DNA of 63,160 nucleotides from Bacteroidaceae bacterium (GCA_017470425.1 JAFUYT010000022.1:1-63160), one strand, 5' to 3'; positions 36,141-46,629 are shown, numbered from the stretch's first letter. Notes: generated from the sequence alone by a model not told the origin. Program-made: numbers and translations.

Positions 36141-36653
36141 ATGGCAATCAAGAATGTAAAGATCAATAGCGATGTTGAATTGAAGGACCGCCTCGTAGCC
36201 ATCAACCGTGTCACCAAGGTGACCAAGGGTGGCCGCACCTTCACATTTGCAGCAATCGTTGTAGTCGGCGACGGCAAGGGTATCATCGGTTATGGCCTCG
36301 GCAAGGCCGGTGAGGTCACCGCCGCTATCGCCAAGGGCGTGGAAGCTGCCAAGAAGAACCTTGTGCAGGTTCCCGTCATCAAGGGTACAGTTCCCCATGA
36401 GCAGGCCGCTAAGTTCGGCGGCGCTGAGGTCCTCATCATGCCGGCATCGACCGGTACGGGTGTGGTGGCCGGCGGCGCTATGCGTGCTGTGCTCGAGAGT
36501 GTTGGTATCACTGACTGTCTGGCCAAGTCCAAGGGTTCCTCGAACCCCCACAACCTGGTGAAGGCTACCATCGCAGCGCTCGCTGAGATGCGCGACGCAC
36601 GTCAGGTGGCACAGAACCGTGGCATCAGTGTAGAGAAAGTATTCAGAGGTTAA
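36141..36653 (+). CDS. rpsE: 30S ribosomal protein S5 (uS5)
   Basis: The 170-residue protein has [20 protein letters not shown] and the loop [20 protein letters not shown]. Wild-type at the known ram and spectinomycin positions as far as I can read. Confidence 0.98.
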   Translation: MAIKNVKINSDVELKDRLVAINRVTKVTKGGRTFTFAAIVVVGDGKGIIGYGLGKAGEVTAAIAKGVEAAKKNLVQVPVIKGTVPHEQAAKFGGAEVLIMPASTGTGVVAGGAMRAVLESVGITDCLAKSKGSSNPHNLVKATIAALAEMRDARQVAQNRGISVEKVFRG

Positions 36654-36654
36654 C

Positions 36655-36663
36655 GAAGGAGGT
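36655..36663 (+). promoter_or_regulatory. strong Shine-Dalgarno of rpmD
   Basis: AAGGAGG lies 9 bp before the rpmD ATG, the second such site in the spc part. Confidence 0.75.
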
Positions 36664-36671
36664 TCAAGACT

Positions 36672-36848
36672 ATGGCAACTATCAAAGTAAAGCAGATCAA
36701 GAGCCGCATCGGCGCCCCCAAGAATCAGAAGCGCACGCTCGACGCTATGGGGCTTAAGAAGTTGAATCAAGTCGTGGAGGTCGAGGACACTCCCTCCCTG
36801 CGCGGTCAGATCCAGAAGGTGTTCCATCTGGTGAAGGTCGTTGACTAA
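36672..36848 (+). CDS. rpmD: 50S ribosomal protein L30 (uL30)
   Basis: This 58-residue protein, MATIKVKQIKSRIGAPKNQK and then RTLDAMGLKKLNQVVEVEDT and HLVKVVD, is a clear L30. It is too short for a usual 60-residue cut-off but lies in the fixed position between rpsE and rplO. Confidence 0.96.
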   Translation: MATIKVKQIKSRIGAPKNQKRTLDAMGLKKLNQVVEVEDTPSLRGQIQKVFHLVKVVD

Positions 36849-36850
36849 GC

Positions 36851-36894
36851 ATCCAACTCTCAACATTCAACTCTAAACTTTAACTTTTCAAAAC
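36851..36894. repeat. 7-nt period repeat tract (TCAACTC) before rplO
   Basis: CCAACTC, TCAACAT, TCAACTC, TAAACTT, TAACTTT lie in register in the rpmD-rplO gap. Confidence 0.75.
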
Positions 36895-36903
36895 CGACAC
36901 GTT

Positions 36904-37347
36904 ATGAAATTGAATACATTGCAACCCGCAGCAGGCAGCACCAAGACGCGCAAGCGCATTGGTCGTGGTCCCGGTTCCGGCCTCGGTGGTACCTCCACCC
37001 GTGGTCACAAGGGTGCCAAGGCTCGTTCGGGTTATAAGAAGAAGATTGGCTTCGAAGGTGGTCAGATGCCTCTCCAGCGTCGTCTGCCGAAGTTCGGCTT
37101 CAAGAACATCAACCGCAAGGAGTACGCTCCCGTCAACCTGAACATCATCCAGCAGCTCGCAGAGCAGGGCCTCGAGAAGATCGGCGTCGCTGAGATTGTC
37201 GCTGCAGGCTATGCCAAGGCTGGCGAGCTGGTCAAGGTGCTCGGCAACGGCGAGCTCAAGGCCAAGGTCGCTGTGGAGGCCAACGCTTTCTCCAAGAGTG
37301 CTGAGGCTGCCATCCAGGCTGCCGGCGGTACCGCAACAACTCTCTAA
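36904..37347 (+). CDS. rplO: 50S ribosomal protein L15 (uL15)
   Basis: The 147-residue protein has the Gly/Arg-rich start STKTRKRIGRGPGSGLGGTS and GFEGGQMPLQRRLPKFGFKN. It precedes secY as usual. Confidence 0.98.
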   Translation: MKLNTLQPAAGSTKTRKRIGRGPGSGLGGTSTRGHKGAKARSGYKKKIGFEGGQMPLQRRLPKFGFKNINRKEYAPVNLNIIQQLAEQGLEKIGVAEIVAAGYAKAGELVKVLGNGELKAKVAVEANAFSKSAEAAIQAAGGTATTL

Positions 37348-37359
37348 GACTAAAGACTC

Positions 37360-38706
37360 ATGAAGAAGTTTTTTGCAACACTGAAGAACATATGGATGAT
37401 CGAGGACCTTCGCATGAAGATCCTCATCACCATAGGTTTTGCTGCCATCTACCGCTTTGGCTCGTTCGTGGTGCTCCCCGGCATCAGCCCGAACCATCTG
37501 GTAGCCCTGCGCGAGCAGACCAGCGAGGGCCTGATGAGCCTTCTGAATATGTTCTCGGGAGGTGCGTTCTCCAATGCCTCTATCTTCGCGTTGGGAATCA
37601 TGCCCTACATCACGGCTTCCATCGTCATCCAGCTGCTGGCTGTCGCTGTACCTTACTTCCAGAAGATGCAGCGCGAGGGTGAGAGCGGACGCCGTAAGAT
37701 CAATCAGTACACCCGTTATCTGACGCTTTTCATCCTGCTGTTCCAGGCTCCCGGCTATCTGGTGAACCTCAAGAATATGTCGGGTGGTGCTCTGGCTCCC
37801 TCCATCGGCTGGACTTCGTTCATGATTTCCTCGACGGTGATCCTCATGGCTGGTAGCATGTTCATCCTCTGGCTGGGTGAGCGCATCACGGACAAGGGTA
37901 TCGGTAACGGTGTCTCCATGATCATCATGCTGGGTATCATCGCCCGTCTGCCCCAGGCCTTTGGTCAGGAGGCTGTTAGCCGTCTGAACAACCTGAGTGG
38001 TGGCGGTCTGGTGATGTTCCTCATCGAGCTGGTCATCCTGTTCCTCGTCGTCATGGCAGCTATCATGCTGACGCAGGCTACCCGCAAGGTGCCCGTGCAG
38101 TATGCCAAGCGCGTCATGGGCGGTCAGCAGATCGGCGGTGCCCGTCAGTACATCCCCTTGAAGCTGTTTGCTGCTAATGTGATGCCTATCATCTTCGCGC
38201 AGGCCATCATGTTCCTGCCGATCACGCTGCTGCAGGCATTCTCAGACGGTCAGAATCCCAGTGCTGTGCTCATGGCACTGTCCGACCACCGCAGCTGGGC
38301 CTATAACTTGGTGTTTGCGCTGCTCATCATCGTGTTCACCTATATGTACACGGCCATCACCATGAACCCCGTTCAGATGGCAGAGGACATGAAGCGTAAC
38401 AACGGGTTCATCCCCGGCGTGCGCCCCGGTAAGGACACGGCAGACTACATCGATACGGTGATGACTCGCATCATGTTCCCGGGCTCCCTCTTCCTGGCGT
38501 TCATTGCCTGTATGCCCGCCTTCGCAGGCCTGCTCAATGTCCAGCCGGAGTTCGCCCAGTTCTTTGGTGGTACCTCCTTGCTCATTCTGGTAGGTGTCGT
38601 CCTGGACACCCTGCAACAGATCGAAAGCTATCTGCTCATGCGCCACTACGACGGTCTGCTCGAATCGGGCCGTATCCGTGGCCGCGGCGGAATGACTGCA
38701 TATTAA
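37360..38706 (+). CDS. secY: protein translocase subunit SecY
   Basis: SecY forms the channel for secretory and membrane proteins. The 448-residue protein has ten membrane helices and the conserved YASIVIQ-like ITASIVIQLLAVAVPYFQ, and the loops GERITDKGIGNGVSMII and KRNNGFIPGVRPGKDTADYI. All T9SS cargo, including the secreted protein at 20037, must pass it first. Confidence 0.98.
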   Translation: MKKFFATLKNIWMIEDLRMKILITIGFAAIYRFGSFVVLPGISPNHLVALREQTSEGLMSLLNMFSGGAFSNASIFALGIMPYITASIVIQLLAVAVPYFQKMQREGESGRRKINQYTRYLTLFILLFQAPGYLVNLKNMSGGALAPSIGWTSFMISSTVILMAGSMFILWLGERITDKGIGNGVSMIIMLGIIARLPQAFGQEAVSRLNNLSGGGLVMFLIELVILFLVVMAAIMLTQATRKVPVQYAKRVMGGQQIGGARQYIPLKLFAANVMPIIFAQAIMFLPITLLQAFSDGQNPSAVLMALSDHRSWAYNLVFALLIIVFTYMYTAITMNPVQMAEDMKRNNGFIPGVRPGKDTADYIDTVMTRIMFPGSLFLAFIACMPAFAGLLNVQPEFAQFFGGTSLLILVGVVLDTLQQIESYLLMRHYDGLLESGRIRGRGGMTAY

Positions 38707-38721
38707 GCGTTCAGTGAATTC

Positions 38722-39519
38722 ATGATATATCTGAAGACCGAGGACGAGATAGAGCTGATGCGTGCTGCCAATCAGTTGGTGGCGCAGACGCTGGCAGAGG
38801 TCGGAAAGGCGATTCAGCCCGGCGTCACTACAGCACAGCTCGACCGTCTTGCCGAGGAATTCATTCGAGATCATGGTGCAGAGCCCACCTTCAAGGGATT
38901 CCCGAATCCCTATGGTGGCCCCTTCCCTGGAAGCATCTGCACATCGGTCAACGAAGTCGTAGTCCATGGCGTCCCCTCGGAGCAGACCATCTTGCGTGAT
39001 GGTGACATCATCTCCGTAGATTGTGGGACACTGCTCAATGGTTACAATGGAGACTCCTGCTACACCTTCATGGTGGGTGAGGTCTCGGAGGAGGTACAAC
39101 GCCTGCTCCGTACCACAAAGGAGGCGCTCTATAAAGGCATTGAGGCAGCCGTGGCCGGACATCGCGTCGGCGACATCAGCTATGCCGTGCAGACACACTG
39201 CGAGGCACAGGGCTACGGCGTCGTACGCGAGTTCGTCGGTCATGGAATCGGCAAGGAGATGCATGAGGACCCGCAGGTGCCCAACTATGGCCGTCGCGGT
39301 CAGGGCAAGCAGCTGAAGAACGGTCTCTGCATCGCCATTGAGCCGATGATTGCGATGGGAACCTATGAAGTCTATATGATGCCAGACAAGTGGACCATCA
39401 AGACGCGTGACGGCAAACCAGCCGCCCACTTCGAGCACACCCTCGCCATCCACCACGGCAAACCGGAGATCCTCTCTTCCTTCGAGGAGATTGAGCGCAT
39501 GGAAGTCGCACGGCACTGA
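38722..39519 (+). CDS. map: methionine aminopeptidase type I
   Basis: It removes the N-terminal Met of new proteins. The 265-residue protein has the metal ligands in ISVDCGTLLNGYNGDSC (two Asp), VGHGIGKEMHED (His), EPMIAMG (Glu) and AAHFEHTLAI (Glu). It has the usual place after secY. Confidence 0.96.
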   Translation: MIYLKTEDEIELMRAANQLVAQTLAEVGKAIQPGVTTAQLDRLAEEFIRDHGAEPTFKGFPNPYGGPFPGSICTSVNEVVVHGVPSEQTILRDGDIISVDCGTLLNGYNGDSCYTFMVGEVSEEVQRLLRTTKEALYKGIEAAVAGHRVGDISYAVQTHCEAQGYGVVREFVGHGIGKEMHEDPQVPNYGRRGQGKQLKNGLCIAIEPMIAMGTYEVYMMPDKWTIKTRDGKPAAHFEHTLAIHHGKPEILSSFEEIERMEVARH

Positions 39520-39566
39520 GACATCGCCTCGTACCTTCAGAGACATAACAAGAAACGAAAGCATAT

Positions 39567-39785
39567 ATGGCAAAACAATCCGCTATCGAGCAAGACGGCC
39601 AGATTATTGAAGCGCTCTCCAATGCCATGTTCCGCGTGGAGCTGGAGAACGGCCATCAGATTACAGCGCACATCTCTGGCAAGATGCGTATGCACTACAT
39701 CAAGATCCTGCCTGGAGATAAAGTGAAGGTCGAGATGAGCCCTTACGACCTCACCAAGGGGCGCATCGTATTCCGATTCAAGTAA
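39567..39785 (+). CDS. infA: translation initiation factor IF-1
   Basis: The 72-residue S1-like barrel has [20 protein letters not shown] and GRIVFRFK. It blocks the A site during initiation. Confidence 0.97.
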   Translation: MAKQSAIEQDGQIIEALSNAMFRVELENGHQITAHISGKMRMHYIKILPGDKVKVEMSPYDLTKGRIVFRFK

Positions 39786-39798
39786 AAAAGTCAACAAT

Positions 39799-39915
39799 AT
39801 GAAAACAAGAGCATCTTTGAAGAAGCGTACCCCCGACTGCAAGATTGTCCGTCGTAAGGGACGTCTGTATGTGATCAACAAGAAGAACCCTAAGTTCAAG
39901 ACACGTCAGGGTTAA
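39799..39915 (+). CDS. rpmJ: 50S ribosomal protein L36 (bL36), zinc-free form
   Basis: The 38-residue protein, [20 protein letters not shown] and [18 protein letters not shown], is L36. Of the four zinc ligands (C-x2-C ... C ... H), only one Cys remains, so it cannot bind zinc. Confidence 0.95.
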   Translation: MKTRASLKKRTPDCKIVRRKGRLYVINKKNPKFKTRQG

Positions 39916-39948
39916 TCCGTAGTAACGAAAAACGAATAGTATTATAAT

Positions 39949-40329
39949 ATGGCAATAAGAATTGTTGGTGTCGATTTGCCTCAGAACAAACGAGGTGAAA
40001 TCGCTTTGACCTATGTCTTCGGCATCGGTCGCAGTAGCTCCGCTAAGATTCTGGAGAAAGCCGGTGTCGATAAGGACATCAAGGTGAAGGACTGGACGGA
40101 CGACCAGGCCTCCAAGATCCGCGAGGTCATTGCTGCAGATTACAAGGTGGAGGGTGACCTCCGCTCCGAGATCGCTATGAACATCAAGCGCCTGATGGAT
40201 ATCGGCTGCTACCGTGGTGTTCGCCATCGTAATGGACTTCCTGTCCGCGGACAGAGCACGAAGAACAATGCTCGTACGCGCAAGGGTAAGAAGAAGACCG
40301 TTGCAAACAAGAAGAAGGCCACTAAGTAA
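39949..40329 (+). CDS. rpsM: 30S ribosomal protein S13 (uS13)
   Basis: The 126-residue protein has [20 protein letters not shown] and [25 protein letters not shown]. It contacts the P-site tRNA and the 50S. Confidence 0.98.
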   Translation: MAIRIVGVDLPQNKRGEIALTYVFGIGRSSSAKILEKAGVDKDIKVKDWTDDQASKIREVIAADYKVEGDLRSEIAMNIKRLMDIGCYRGVRHRNGLPVRGQSTKNNARTRKGKKKTVANKKKATK

Positions 40330-40355
40330 TTGAAATTAGAAAATTGAAGATTAAT

Positions 40356-40745
40356 ATGGCAAAGAAAACAGTTGCAGCAAAGAAAAGAAACGTGAAGGTT
40401 GACGCGCTGGGCCAGCTCCATGTGCACAGCTCCTTCAACAACGTCATCGTTTCGCTTGCCAATAGCGAGGGTCAGGTGATCTCCTGGTCCAGCGCAGGTA
40501 AGATGGGTTTCCGTGGTTCCAAGAAGAACACCCCCTACGCCGCTCAGATGGCCGCTCAGGATTGCGCTAAGGTCGCTTATGATCTCGGCCTGCGCAAGGT
40601 GAAAGCCTATGTGAAGGGTCCGGGTAACGGCCGTGAGTCAGCAATTCGTACCATCCATGGTGCAGGCATCGAGGTTGTCGAGATCGTTGACGTGACGCCG
40701 CTGCCCCACAACGGCTGCCGTCCTCCGAAACGTCGTAGAGTGTAA
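40356..40745 (+). CDS. rpsK: 30S ribosomal protein S11 (uS11)
   Basis: The 129-residue protein has [20 protein letters not shown] and ends [21 protein letters not shown] at 40356 (MAKKTVAAK) is chosen over the TTG four codons upstream. Confidence 0.97.
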   Translation: MAKKTVAAKKRNVKVDALGQLHVHSSFNNVIVSLANSEGQVISWSSAGKMGFRGSKKNTPYAAQMAAQDCAKVAYDLGLRKVKAYVKGPGNGRESAIRTIHGAGIEVVEIVDVTPLPHNGCRPPKRRRV

Positions 40746-40750
40746 TAAGA

Positions 40751-40789
40751 TGCGTTATATCGTAATAACGTCATATCGCAATAACGAAA
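40751..40789. repeat. 7-nt period repeat tract before rpsD
   Basis: Degenerate heptamers such as GTTATAT, CGTAATA, ACGTCAT, ATCGCAA and TAACGAA fill the rpsK-rpsD gap. Confidence 0.55.
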
Positions 40790-40804
40790 ACATTTATATA
40801 GATT

Positions 40805-41410
40805 ATGGCAAGATATACAGGTCCTAAATCTAAGATCGCTCGCCGTTTCGGCGAAGCCATTTTCGGTCCCGACAAGGTTCTGTCCAAGCGTAACTTCCCT
40901 CCCGGGCAGCATGGCAACAACCGTCGTCGCAAGACCTCTGAGTATGGAATCATGCTTGCTGAGAAGCAAAAGGCAAAATACACCTATGGCGTTCTCGAGA
41001 AGCAGTTCCGCAACATGTTCGAGAAGGCTGCCCGCACCAATGGCATTACTGGTGAGATCCTGCTTCAGAACCTCGAGTGCCGTCTGGACAACGTCGTCTT
41101 CCGTCTTGGCATCGCTCCTACCCGCGCCGCTGCCCGTCAGCTCGTCAGCCACCGCCACATCGTCGTTGATGGCAAGGTCGTCAACATCCCGTCCTATGCT
41201 GTGAAGCCCGGACAGATTGTCGGCGTCCGCGAGAAGGCCAAGTCCCTCGAGGTGATTGCTGCTGCCCTCGCAGGCTTCAACCACAGCAAGTACCCCTGGA
41301 TTGAATGGGACGAGTCTCAGAAGGCCGGCAAGCTCCTCCACAAGCCTGAGCGTGCTGACATTCCTGAGAACATCAAGGAGCAACTGATCGTTGAATTGTA
41401 CTCTAAATAA
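40805..41410 (+). CDS. rpsD: 30S ribosomal protein S4 (uS4)
   Basis: The 201-residue protein starts [20 protein letters not shown] and has the S4 RNA-binding domain [20 protein letters not shown]. In E. coli it represses the alpha operon. Confidence 0.98.
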   Translation: MARYTGPKSKIARRFGEAIFGPDKVLSKRNFPPGQHGNNRRRKTSEYGIMLAEKQKAKYTYGVLEKQFRNMFEKAARTNGITGEILLQNLECRLDNVVFRLGIAPTRAAARQLVSHRHIVVDGKVVNIPSYAVKPGQIVGVREKAKSLEVIAAALAGFNHSKYPWIEWDESQKAGKLLHKPERADIPENIKEQLIVELYSK

Positions 41411-41419
41411 AAACTAATC

Positions 41420-42412
41420 ATGGCGATATTAGCATTTCAAAAACCTGACAAGGTGTTAATGGTGGAGGCCGACGACAAATACGGCAAGTTCGAATTTCGT
41501 CCGTTGGAGCCCGGCTTCGGTATTACCGTAGGTAATGCTCTTCGCCGTATTCTGCTTTCTTCACTGGAGGGTTATGCCATCAATACCATTCGTATTGAGG
41601 GCGTAGAACACGAATTCGCATCGGTTCCCGGTGTGAAGGAGGATGTCACGAACATTATCCTCAACTTGAAGCAGGTCCGCTTCAAGCAGGTGGTCGAAGA
41701 ATTCGAGAACGAGAAAGTGACAGTCACTGTCGAGAACACCACTGAGTTCAAGGCAGGCGACTTCAACAAGTATCTGACTGGATTTGAAGTGTTAAACCCT
41801 GAATTAGTGATTTGTCATTTAGACGCAAAGGCAACGATGCAGATGGAGATCAGCATCAACAAAGGCCGTGGCTATGTACCCAGCGAGGAGAATCGCGAGT
41901 TCTGCACGGACGTGAATGTGCTCCCCATCGATTCAATTTACACTCCTATCCGCAACGTCAAGTACGCTGTCGAGAACTATCGTGTCGAGCAGAAGACCGA
42001 CTACGAGAAACTCGTCATTGAAATCACCACCGATGGTTCCATCCACCCGAAGAATGCCTTGAAAGAGGCGGCCAAGATCCTCATCTACCACTTCATGCTC
42101 TTCTCTGATGAGAAGATCACTCTGGAGAACTCCGATGCCGACGGCAACGAAGAGTTTGATGAGGAAGTTCTGCATATGCGCCAGCTCTTGAAGACCAAGC
42201 TCGTTGACATGGATCTCTCCGTGCGCGCGCTCAACTGTCTGAAGGCAGCTGATGTCGAGACGCTCGGCGATCTCGTGCAGTTCAACAAGACCGACCTCCT
42301 CAAGTTCCGCAACTTCGGTAAGAAATCGCTCACTGAGCTTGATGATTTGCTCGAGAGTCTGAATCTGTCGTTTGGAACCGACATTTCAAAGTATAAATTA
42401 GACAAAGAATAA
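41420..42412 (+). CDS. rpoA: RNA polymerase subunit alpha
   Basis: The 330-residue protein has the dimerisation domain ([20 protein letters not shown]) and the C-terminal DNA- and activator-binding domain ([36 protein letters not shown]). Confidence 0.98.
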   Translation: MAILAFQKPDKVLMVEADDKYGKFEFRPLEPGFGITVGNALRRILLSSLEGYAINTIRIEGVEHEFASVPGVKEDVTNIILNLKQVRFKQVVEEFENEKVTVTVENTTEFKAGDFNKYLTGFEVLNPELVICHLDAKATMQMEISINKGRGYVPSEENREFCTDVNVLPIDSIYTPIRNVKYAVENYRVEQKTDYEKLVIEITTDGSIHPKNALKEAAKILIYHFMLFSDEKITLENSDADGNEEFDEEVLHMRQLLKTKLVDMDLSVRALNCLKAADVETLGDLVQFNKTDLLKFRNFGKKSLTELDDLLESLNLSFGTDISKYKLDKE

Positions 42413-42415
42413 ACA

Positions 42416-42910
42416 ATGAGACACGGTAAGAAATTTAACCATCTGGGCCGTACTGCATCCCACAGAGATGCCATGCTCTCCAACATGGCCACTTCTCTGA
42501 TCATGCACAAAAGAATCACTACGACCCTTGCCAAGGCCAAGGAACTCAAGAAGTTCATCGAGCCCCTGCTGACCAAGTCCAAGCAGGATACCACCAACGC
42601 ACGTCGCGTCGTGTTCAGTCACTTGCAGAACAAGTACGCTGTCACGGAGCTCTTCCAGGTCATCAGCCCGAAGATTGCTGATCGTCCCGGTGGCTACACC
42701 CGCATCATAAAGACCGGTTTCCGTCAGGGTGACCAGGCTGCAATGTGCTTCATCGAGCTCGTAGATTTCGATGAGAAGATGGCCAAGGAACAGAAGAAGG
42801 CTACCCGCACCCGTCGTAGCCGCAAGTCGGCCGCTCCCGCTGCCGAGACTCCCGCAGTGGAGGCTCCTGCTACGGAGGAGGCTGCACCCGCAGAGCAAGC
42901 TGCAGAATAA
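42416..42910 (+). CDS. rplQ: 50S ribosomal protein L17 (bL17) with acidic tail
   Basis: The 164-residue protein starts [20 protein letters not shown] and has the family core to about residue 120. The last 40 residues are a Lys/Arg stretch and then an Ala/Pro/Glu-rich tail ([20 protein letters not shown]), longer than in E. coli (127 residues). Confidence 0.96.
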   Translation: MRHGKKFNHLGRTASHRDAMLSNMATSLIMHKRITTTLAKAKELKKFIEPLLTKSKQDTTNARRVVFSHLQNKYAVTELFQVISPKIADRPGGYTRIIKTGFRQGDQAAMCFIELVDFDEKMAKEQKKATRTRRSRKSAAPAAETPAVEAPATEEAAPAEQAAE

Positions 42911-42931
42911 TTCTATTGACCCATATTACAG

Positions 42932-42965
42932 AAGGAAGGGCGACTCGCGAGAGCCGCCCTTCCTT
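42932..42965 (+). terminator. hairpin at end of ribosomal cluster
   Basis: AAGGAAGGGCG / CGCCCTTCCTT is an 11-bp perfect stem right after rplQ. Confidence 0.7.
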
Positions 42966-42988
42966 ATCGGATGGATGTACAGAAAATG

Positions 42989-43018
42989 AGTGAGGCGGTT
43001 CTCATGAACCGCCTCACT
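42989..43018 (-). terminator. hairpin downstream of tRNA-Gln(CUG)
   Basis: AGTGAGGCGGTTC-TCAT-GAACCGCCTCACT is a 13-bp perfect stem. On the minus strand it follows the tRNA and is trailed by CATTTTCT. Confidence 0.7.
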
Positions 43019-43025
43019 CTGTGCG

Positions 43026-43096
43026 TTGGGCTACCCGGACTCGAACCAGGAAAGGCAGGACCAGAATCTGCAGTGTTACCATTACACCATAGCCCA
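43026..43096 (-). tRNA. tRNA-Gln (anticodon CUG)
   Basis: Acceptor stem TGGGCTA/TAGCCCA, anticodon loop TTCTGGT with CUG, T arm CTGGTTCGAGTCCGGG and A73 are clear. CCA is not encoded, unlike in the other tRNA-Gln of the window. Confidence 0.95.
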
Positions 43097-43128
43097 ATAT
43101 CAGAGATGTCATTTCTGATTTGCGGGTG

Positions 43129-43136
43129 CAAAAGTA
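43129..43136 (-). promoter_or_regulatory. promoter of tRNA-Gln(CUG)
   Basis: TACTTTTG on the minus strand, with TTG at 43157-43159 (20-bp spacer), lies 33 bp upstream of the tRNA. Confidence 0.65.
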
Positions 43137-43220
43137 GGGAGTTTTTCGGAAACGTGCAAGCTTTTCCCTAAAAAAATCAAATTTTATCCCTCATTTTCCT
43201 TCTATTCGCGGAAATCATCG

Positions 43221-43228
43221 TATCTTTG
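43221..43228 (+). promoter_or_regulatory. rsfS -7 element
   Basis: TATCTTTG lies 22 bp before the rsfS start. The -33 is weak. Confidence 0.6.
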
Positions 43229-43250
43229 CGACCCGAATAAGACATAAAAG

Positions 43251-43613
43251 ATGAATTTACAGACAGAACAACTCATTCAGCACATTCAAGCCGGTATCGA
43301 GGAGAAGAAAGGTCGAGATATCGTTGTGGCAGACTTCTCACAATTGGACGACACCATCTGCAAGGCGTTCGTGATATGTTCCGGCAACTCACCATCCCAC
43401 GTGCAGGCGCTGGCAGAGAGCGTAGGAGAATTTGCACGTAAGGGAGCCGGTGCCCGTCCCACGGCCGTAGATGGACTGCGCAATGCGCAGTGGGTGGCGA
43501 TGGACTACACGGATGTCATCGTTCATATCTTCCTGCCCGATGTGCGCGAGTTCTATGATCTCGAGCACCTTTGGGCAGATGCGGAGCTCACAGAGATACC
43601 TAATCTGGATTAG
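43251..43613 (+). CDS. rsfS: ribosomal silencing factor RsfS
   Basis: RsfS binds L14 and blocks subunit joining in starvation. The 120-residue protein has the family motifs FVICSGNSPSHVQALAESVG and WVAMDYTDVIVHIFLPDVRE followed by FYDLEHLW. It starts a unit with ftsH and cdsA. Confidence 0.95.
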   Translation: MNLQTEQLIQHIQAGIEEKKGRDIVVADFSQLDDTICKAFVICSGNSPSHVQALAESVGEFARKGAGARPTAVDGLRNAQWVAMDYTDVIVHIFLPDVREFYDLEHLWADAELTEIPNLD

Positions 43614-43636
43614 AGAATAAAGTTGAAGGATTTTAT

Positions 43637-45664
43637 ATGGAAGAGCAAGATCACTTGAAAAACGCTACGTCACAGAATACGTCGCGCAATGGCGGTAACA
43701 ACAAGAAGCCGCGCATGAGCTTCACGTGGGTCTATATCGTGATTGCCCTGGCGCTGGGCTATCTTTTCTTTGCGGGTGACGACCTGCAGAAGAGTGGCAC
43801 GGCTTCGAAGAATATTACCTATACACAGTTCCAGGAGTACGTGGAGAACGGCTATGCCAACAAGATTGTGGCCAATAAGGATGAAGGAACCGCGCGCATG
43901 TACGTGAAGCCCGAGCATATCCGTGATGTCTTCAAGTCGGGTGTAGAGCAGACTGGCAAGCAGCCCTACGTGCAGACGGAGTACGGCTCCCCCGACAAGT
44001 TGGAGGAGTTCATCACGCAACAGAAGGAACTGGGTAACTTCACGGGAGAACTCAGCTACAGGCGCTCCAATGACACGCTGATGCAGCTCTTCTGGAATGT
44101 GTTCCCGCTCCTGTTGATTATTTTTGTGTGGATGTTCATCATGCGGCGTATGGGCAATAGCGGTGGCGGCTTCGGTGGTATGGGAGGCATCTTCAATGTG
44201 GGGCGTTCACGCGCGCAGCTCGTAGAGAAGGGCGGCGAGAACGAGTCGAAGGTAACCTTCAAGGATGTCGCTGGACAAGCCTCTGCCAAGCAGGAGGTGC
44301 AGGAGATAGTCGAGTTCCTGAAGAACCCCAAGAAGTTCACCGACCTGGGTGGTAAGATTCCAAAGGGCGCATTGCTCGTGGGCCCTCCGGGCACGGGTAA
44401 GACGTTGCTGGCAAAAGCCGTAGCGGGCGAGGCCGATGTCCCGTTCTTCTCCATGTCGGGCTCCGACTTTGTGGAGATGTTCGTGGGCGTGGGTGCCAGC
44501 CGTGTGCGCGATTTGTTCCGTCAGGCCAAGGAGAAGGCACCTTGCATTATCTTTATCGACGAGATTGATGCGGTGGGCCGCGCCCGCGCCAACAACGCGA
44601 TGATGGGCGGCAACGACGAACGCGAGAGCACCCTCAACCAGCTCCTTACGGAGATGGACGGCTTCGGAACCAACTCCGGTGTCATCATCATGGCTGCCAC
44701 GAACCGTGCCGATATCCTCGACAAGGCTCTGTTGCGTGCAGGTCGCTTCGACCGTCAGATTCATGTGGATCTCCCCGATCTGAACGAGCGTAAGGCCGTG
44801 TTCAAGGTGCATCTGAAACCTATCAAGGTAGATAAGTCACTCGACATCGATCTGCTGGCACGTCAGACACCAGGCTTCAGCGGAGCCGACATCGCCAACG
44901 TCTGCAACGAGGCAGCCCTTATCGCAGCGCGCCATGGCAAGCAGGCTGTCACGAAGGAGGACTTCATCGCCGCCGTGGATCGCATTGTGGGTGGTCTGGA
45001 GAAGAAGACCAAGGTGATGACCGAAGAAGAGAAGCGCACCATCGCGCTTCACGAGGCCGGTCATGCCACCATTTCCTGGAACTTGCAGTATGCTAATCCT
45101 CTCATTAAAGTAACGATCGTACCACGCGGACGTGCGCTGGGTGCAGCCTGGTACTTGCCTGAGGAGCGACAGATCACGACGCGTGAACAGATGCTCGACG
45201 AGATGTGCGCCACCCTCGGCGGCCGTGCGGCAGAGGAACTCTTCACAGGCCACATCTCCAGCGGAGCCATGAATGATCTGGAGCGCGTCACAAAGCAGGC
45301 TTACGGCATGATAGCCTACATGGGTATGAGTGATGCCCTTCCCAACCTGTGCTACTATAATCAACAGGAATACTCGTGGCAACGTCCCTATAGCGAGGCT
45401 ACCGCGCAGCTCATTGACCAGGAGGTGAAGCGCATGATCAACGAACAGTATGAGCGTGCGAAGCAGCTCCTGTTGGAGAAACAAAAGGGACATGCCGCCC
45501 TCGCGAACCTGCTCGTAGAGCGTGAGGTGATCTATGCCGAGGATGTCGAGAAGATCTTTGGCAAGCGCCCCTGGGTGAGCCGCACCGAGGAACTGTTGAC
45601 CAGTCAGGAGGAGCCCGCAACGGAACAACCCGAAACAGAACCTTCAGAAGAACAAAAAGCATGA
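43637..45664 (+). CDS. ftsH: ATP-dependent zinc metalloprotease FtsH
   Basis: FtsH degrades membrane and soluble proteins. The 675-residue protein has two membrane helices (about 31-47 and 150-172), Walker A GPPGTGKT (249-256), Walker [12 protein letters not shown], the second region of homology [20 protein letters not shown], and the zinc site HEAGH (472-476). Its stop overlaps cdsA (ATGA). Confidence 0.97.
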   Translation: MEEQDHLKNATSQNTSRNGGNNKKPRMSFTWVYIVIALALGYLFFAGDDLQKSGTASKNITYTQFQEYVENGYANKIVANKDEGTARMYVKPEHIRDVFKSGVEQTGKQPYVQTEYGSPDKLEEFITQQKELGNFTGELSYRRSNDTLMQLFWNVFPLLLIIFVWMFIMRRMGNSGGGFGGMGGIFNVGRSRAQLVEKGGENESKVTFKDVAGQASAKQEVQEIVEFLKNPKKFTDLGGKIPKGALLVGPPGTGKTLLAKAVAGEADVPFFSMSGSDFVEMFVGVGASRVRDLFRQAKEKAPCIIFIDEIDAVGRARANNAMMGGNDERESTLNQLLTEMDGFGTNSGVIIMAATNRADILDKALLRAGRFDRQIHVDLPDLNERKAVFKVHLKPIKVDKSLDIDLLARQTPGFSGADIANVCNEAALIAARHGKQAVTKEDFIAAVDRIVGGLEKKTKVMTEEEKRTIALHEAGHATISWNLQYANPLIKVTIVPRGRALGAAWYLPEERQITTREQMLDEMCATLGGRAAEELFTGHISSGAMNDLERVTKQAYGMIAYMGMSDALPNLCYYNQQEYSWQRPYSEATAQLIDQEVKRMINEQYERAKQLLLEKQKGHAALANLLVEREVIYAEDVEKIFGKRPWVSRTEELLTSQEEPATEQPETEPSEEQKA

Positions 45665-46512
45665 AGAATCTCATCATCCGCACCCTCACGGGTGTCCTCT
45701 TTGTCGCTGCCATGGTTGGCGGCATCCTGTACAGCCCCCTCACCTTCGGCCTGTTGTTTACCGTCGTCACCTGCCTGAGCGTATGGGAGTTCACGGGCAT
45801 TGTGAACCAACGTGCCGATGTCGAAGTGAACCGTCTGATTACCACCGTGGCCGGCGGCTGCCTCTTTGTAGGCTTCTTTGGCTACGCTGTCGGCATCGCC
45901 GATGCAGGCGTACTGTTCGTGCCCTGGCTGCTGAGTATGCTCTATCTGTTGATTACCGAGCTGTACCTGCAACGCGAGAGCCCGCTCAACAACTGGGCCT
46001 ACTCGGTGCTTTCGCAGGTCTATGTCGCTCTTCCCTTCTCTCTCCTGTGCCTGCTGGAGTTCCCCGGCAGTGACCTGACAGCAGTGAGCCTGGGCGGCGG
46101 GCAGAGCGGCGCGTGGCTCGTACTCTCCATTTACATCTTCCTCTGGTGCAATGACACGGGTGCCTACTGCGTGGGCTCCCTTCTGGGACGCCACAAGCTG
46201 TTCCCCCGTGTCTCCCCTGGTAAATCGTTGGAAGGAAGCATCGGCGGCGGCGTGTTGTGTCTCGCCGTCTCGCAGGTTTTCGCCCATTATCTGCCGCTGC
46301 TTGCGCCGTTGGAATGGGCGATATTCGCTCTTGTCGTGGTTGTCTTCGGCACGTGGGGAGACTTGTGTGAGAGCCTGCTGAAGCGGCAGATCGGCATCAA
46401 GGACAGCGGTCATATCCTGCCTGGTCATGGTGGTATGCTCGACCGTTTCGACAGCAGTCTGCTGGCCATCCCCGCAGTGGTCATCTTCCTTTATGTCCTT
46501 TCCGTGTTCTAA
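45661..46512 (+). CDS. cdsA: phosphatidate cytidylyltransferase
   Basis: CdsA makes CDP-diacylglycerol, the precursor of all phospholipids. The 283-residue membrane protein has about eight helices and the signature KRQIGIKDSGHILPGHGG, then MLDRFDS. Its ATG overlaps the ftsH stop. Confidence 0.95.
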   Translation: MKNLIIRTLTGVLFVAAMVGGILYSPLTFGLLFTVVTCLSVWEFTGIVNQRADVEVNRLITTVAGGCLFVGFFGYAVGIADAGVLFVPWLLSMLYLLITELYLQRESPLNNWAYSVLSQVYVALPFSLLCLLEFPGSDLTAVSLGGGQSGAWLVLSIYIFLWCNDTGAYCVGSLLGRHKLFPRVSPGKSLEGSIGGGVLCLAVSQVFAHYLPLLAPLEWAIFALVVVVFGTWGDLCESLLKRQIGIKDSGHILPGHGGMLDRFDSSLLAIPAVVIFLYVLSVF

Positions 46513-46521
46513 ATAAACGTT

Positions 46522-46561
46522 AAAAGGAGGAACAGCCGTTAAACGACTTGTTCCTTCTTTT
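46522..46561 (+). terminator. terminator after cdsA
   Basis: AAAAGGAGGAACA and TGTTCCTTCTTTT form a 13-bp stem with one G-T pair, ending in a T-run. Confidence 0.75.
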
Positions 46562-46629
46562 GTCTGACATCGTAGTGTCGGGTGGCATAGCTGTTCGGCG
46601 CCTCATACCGTTGAACCAGCAAGCACATT

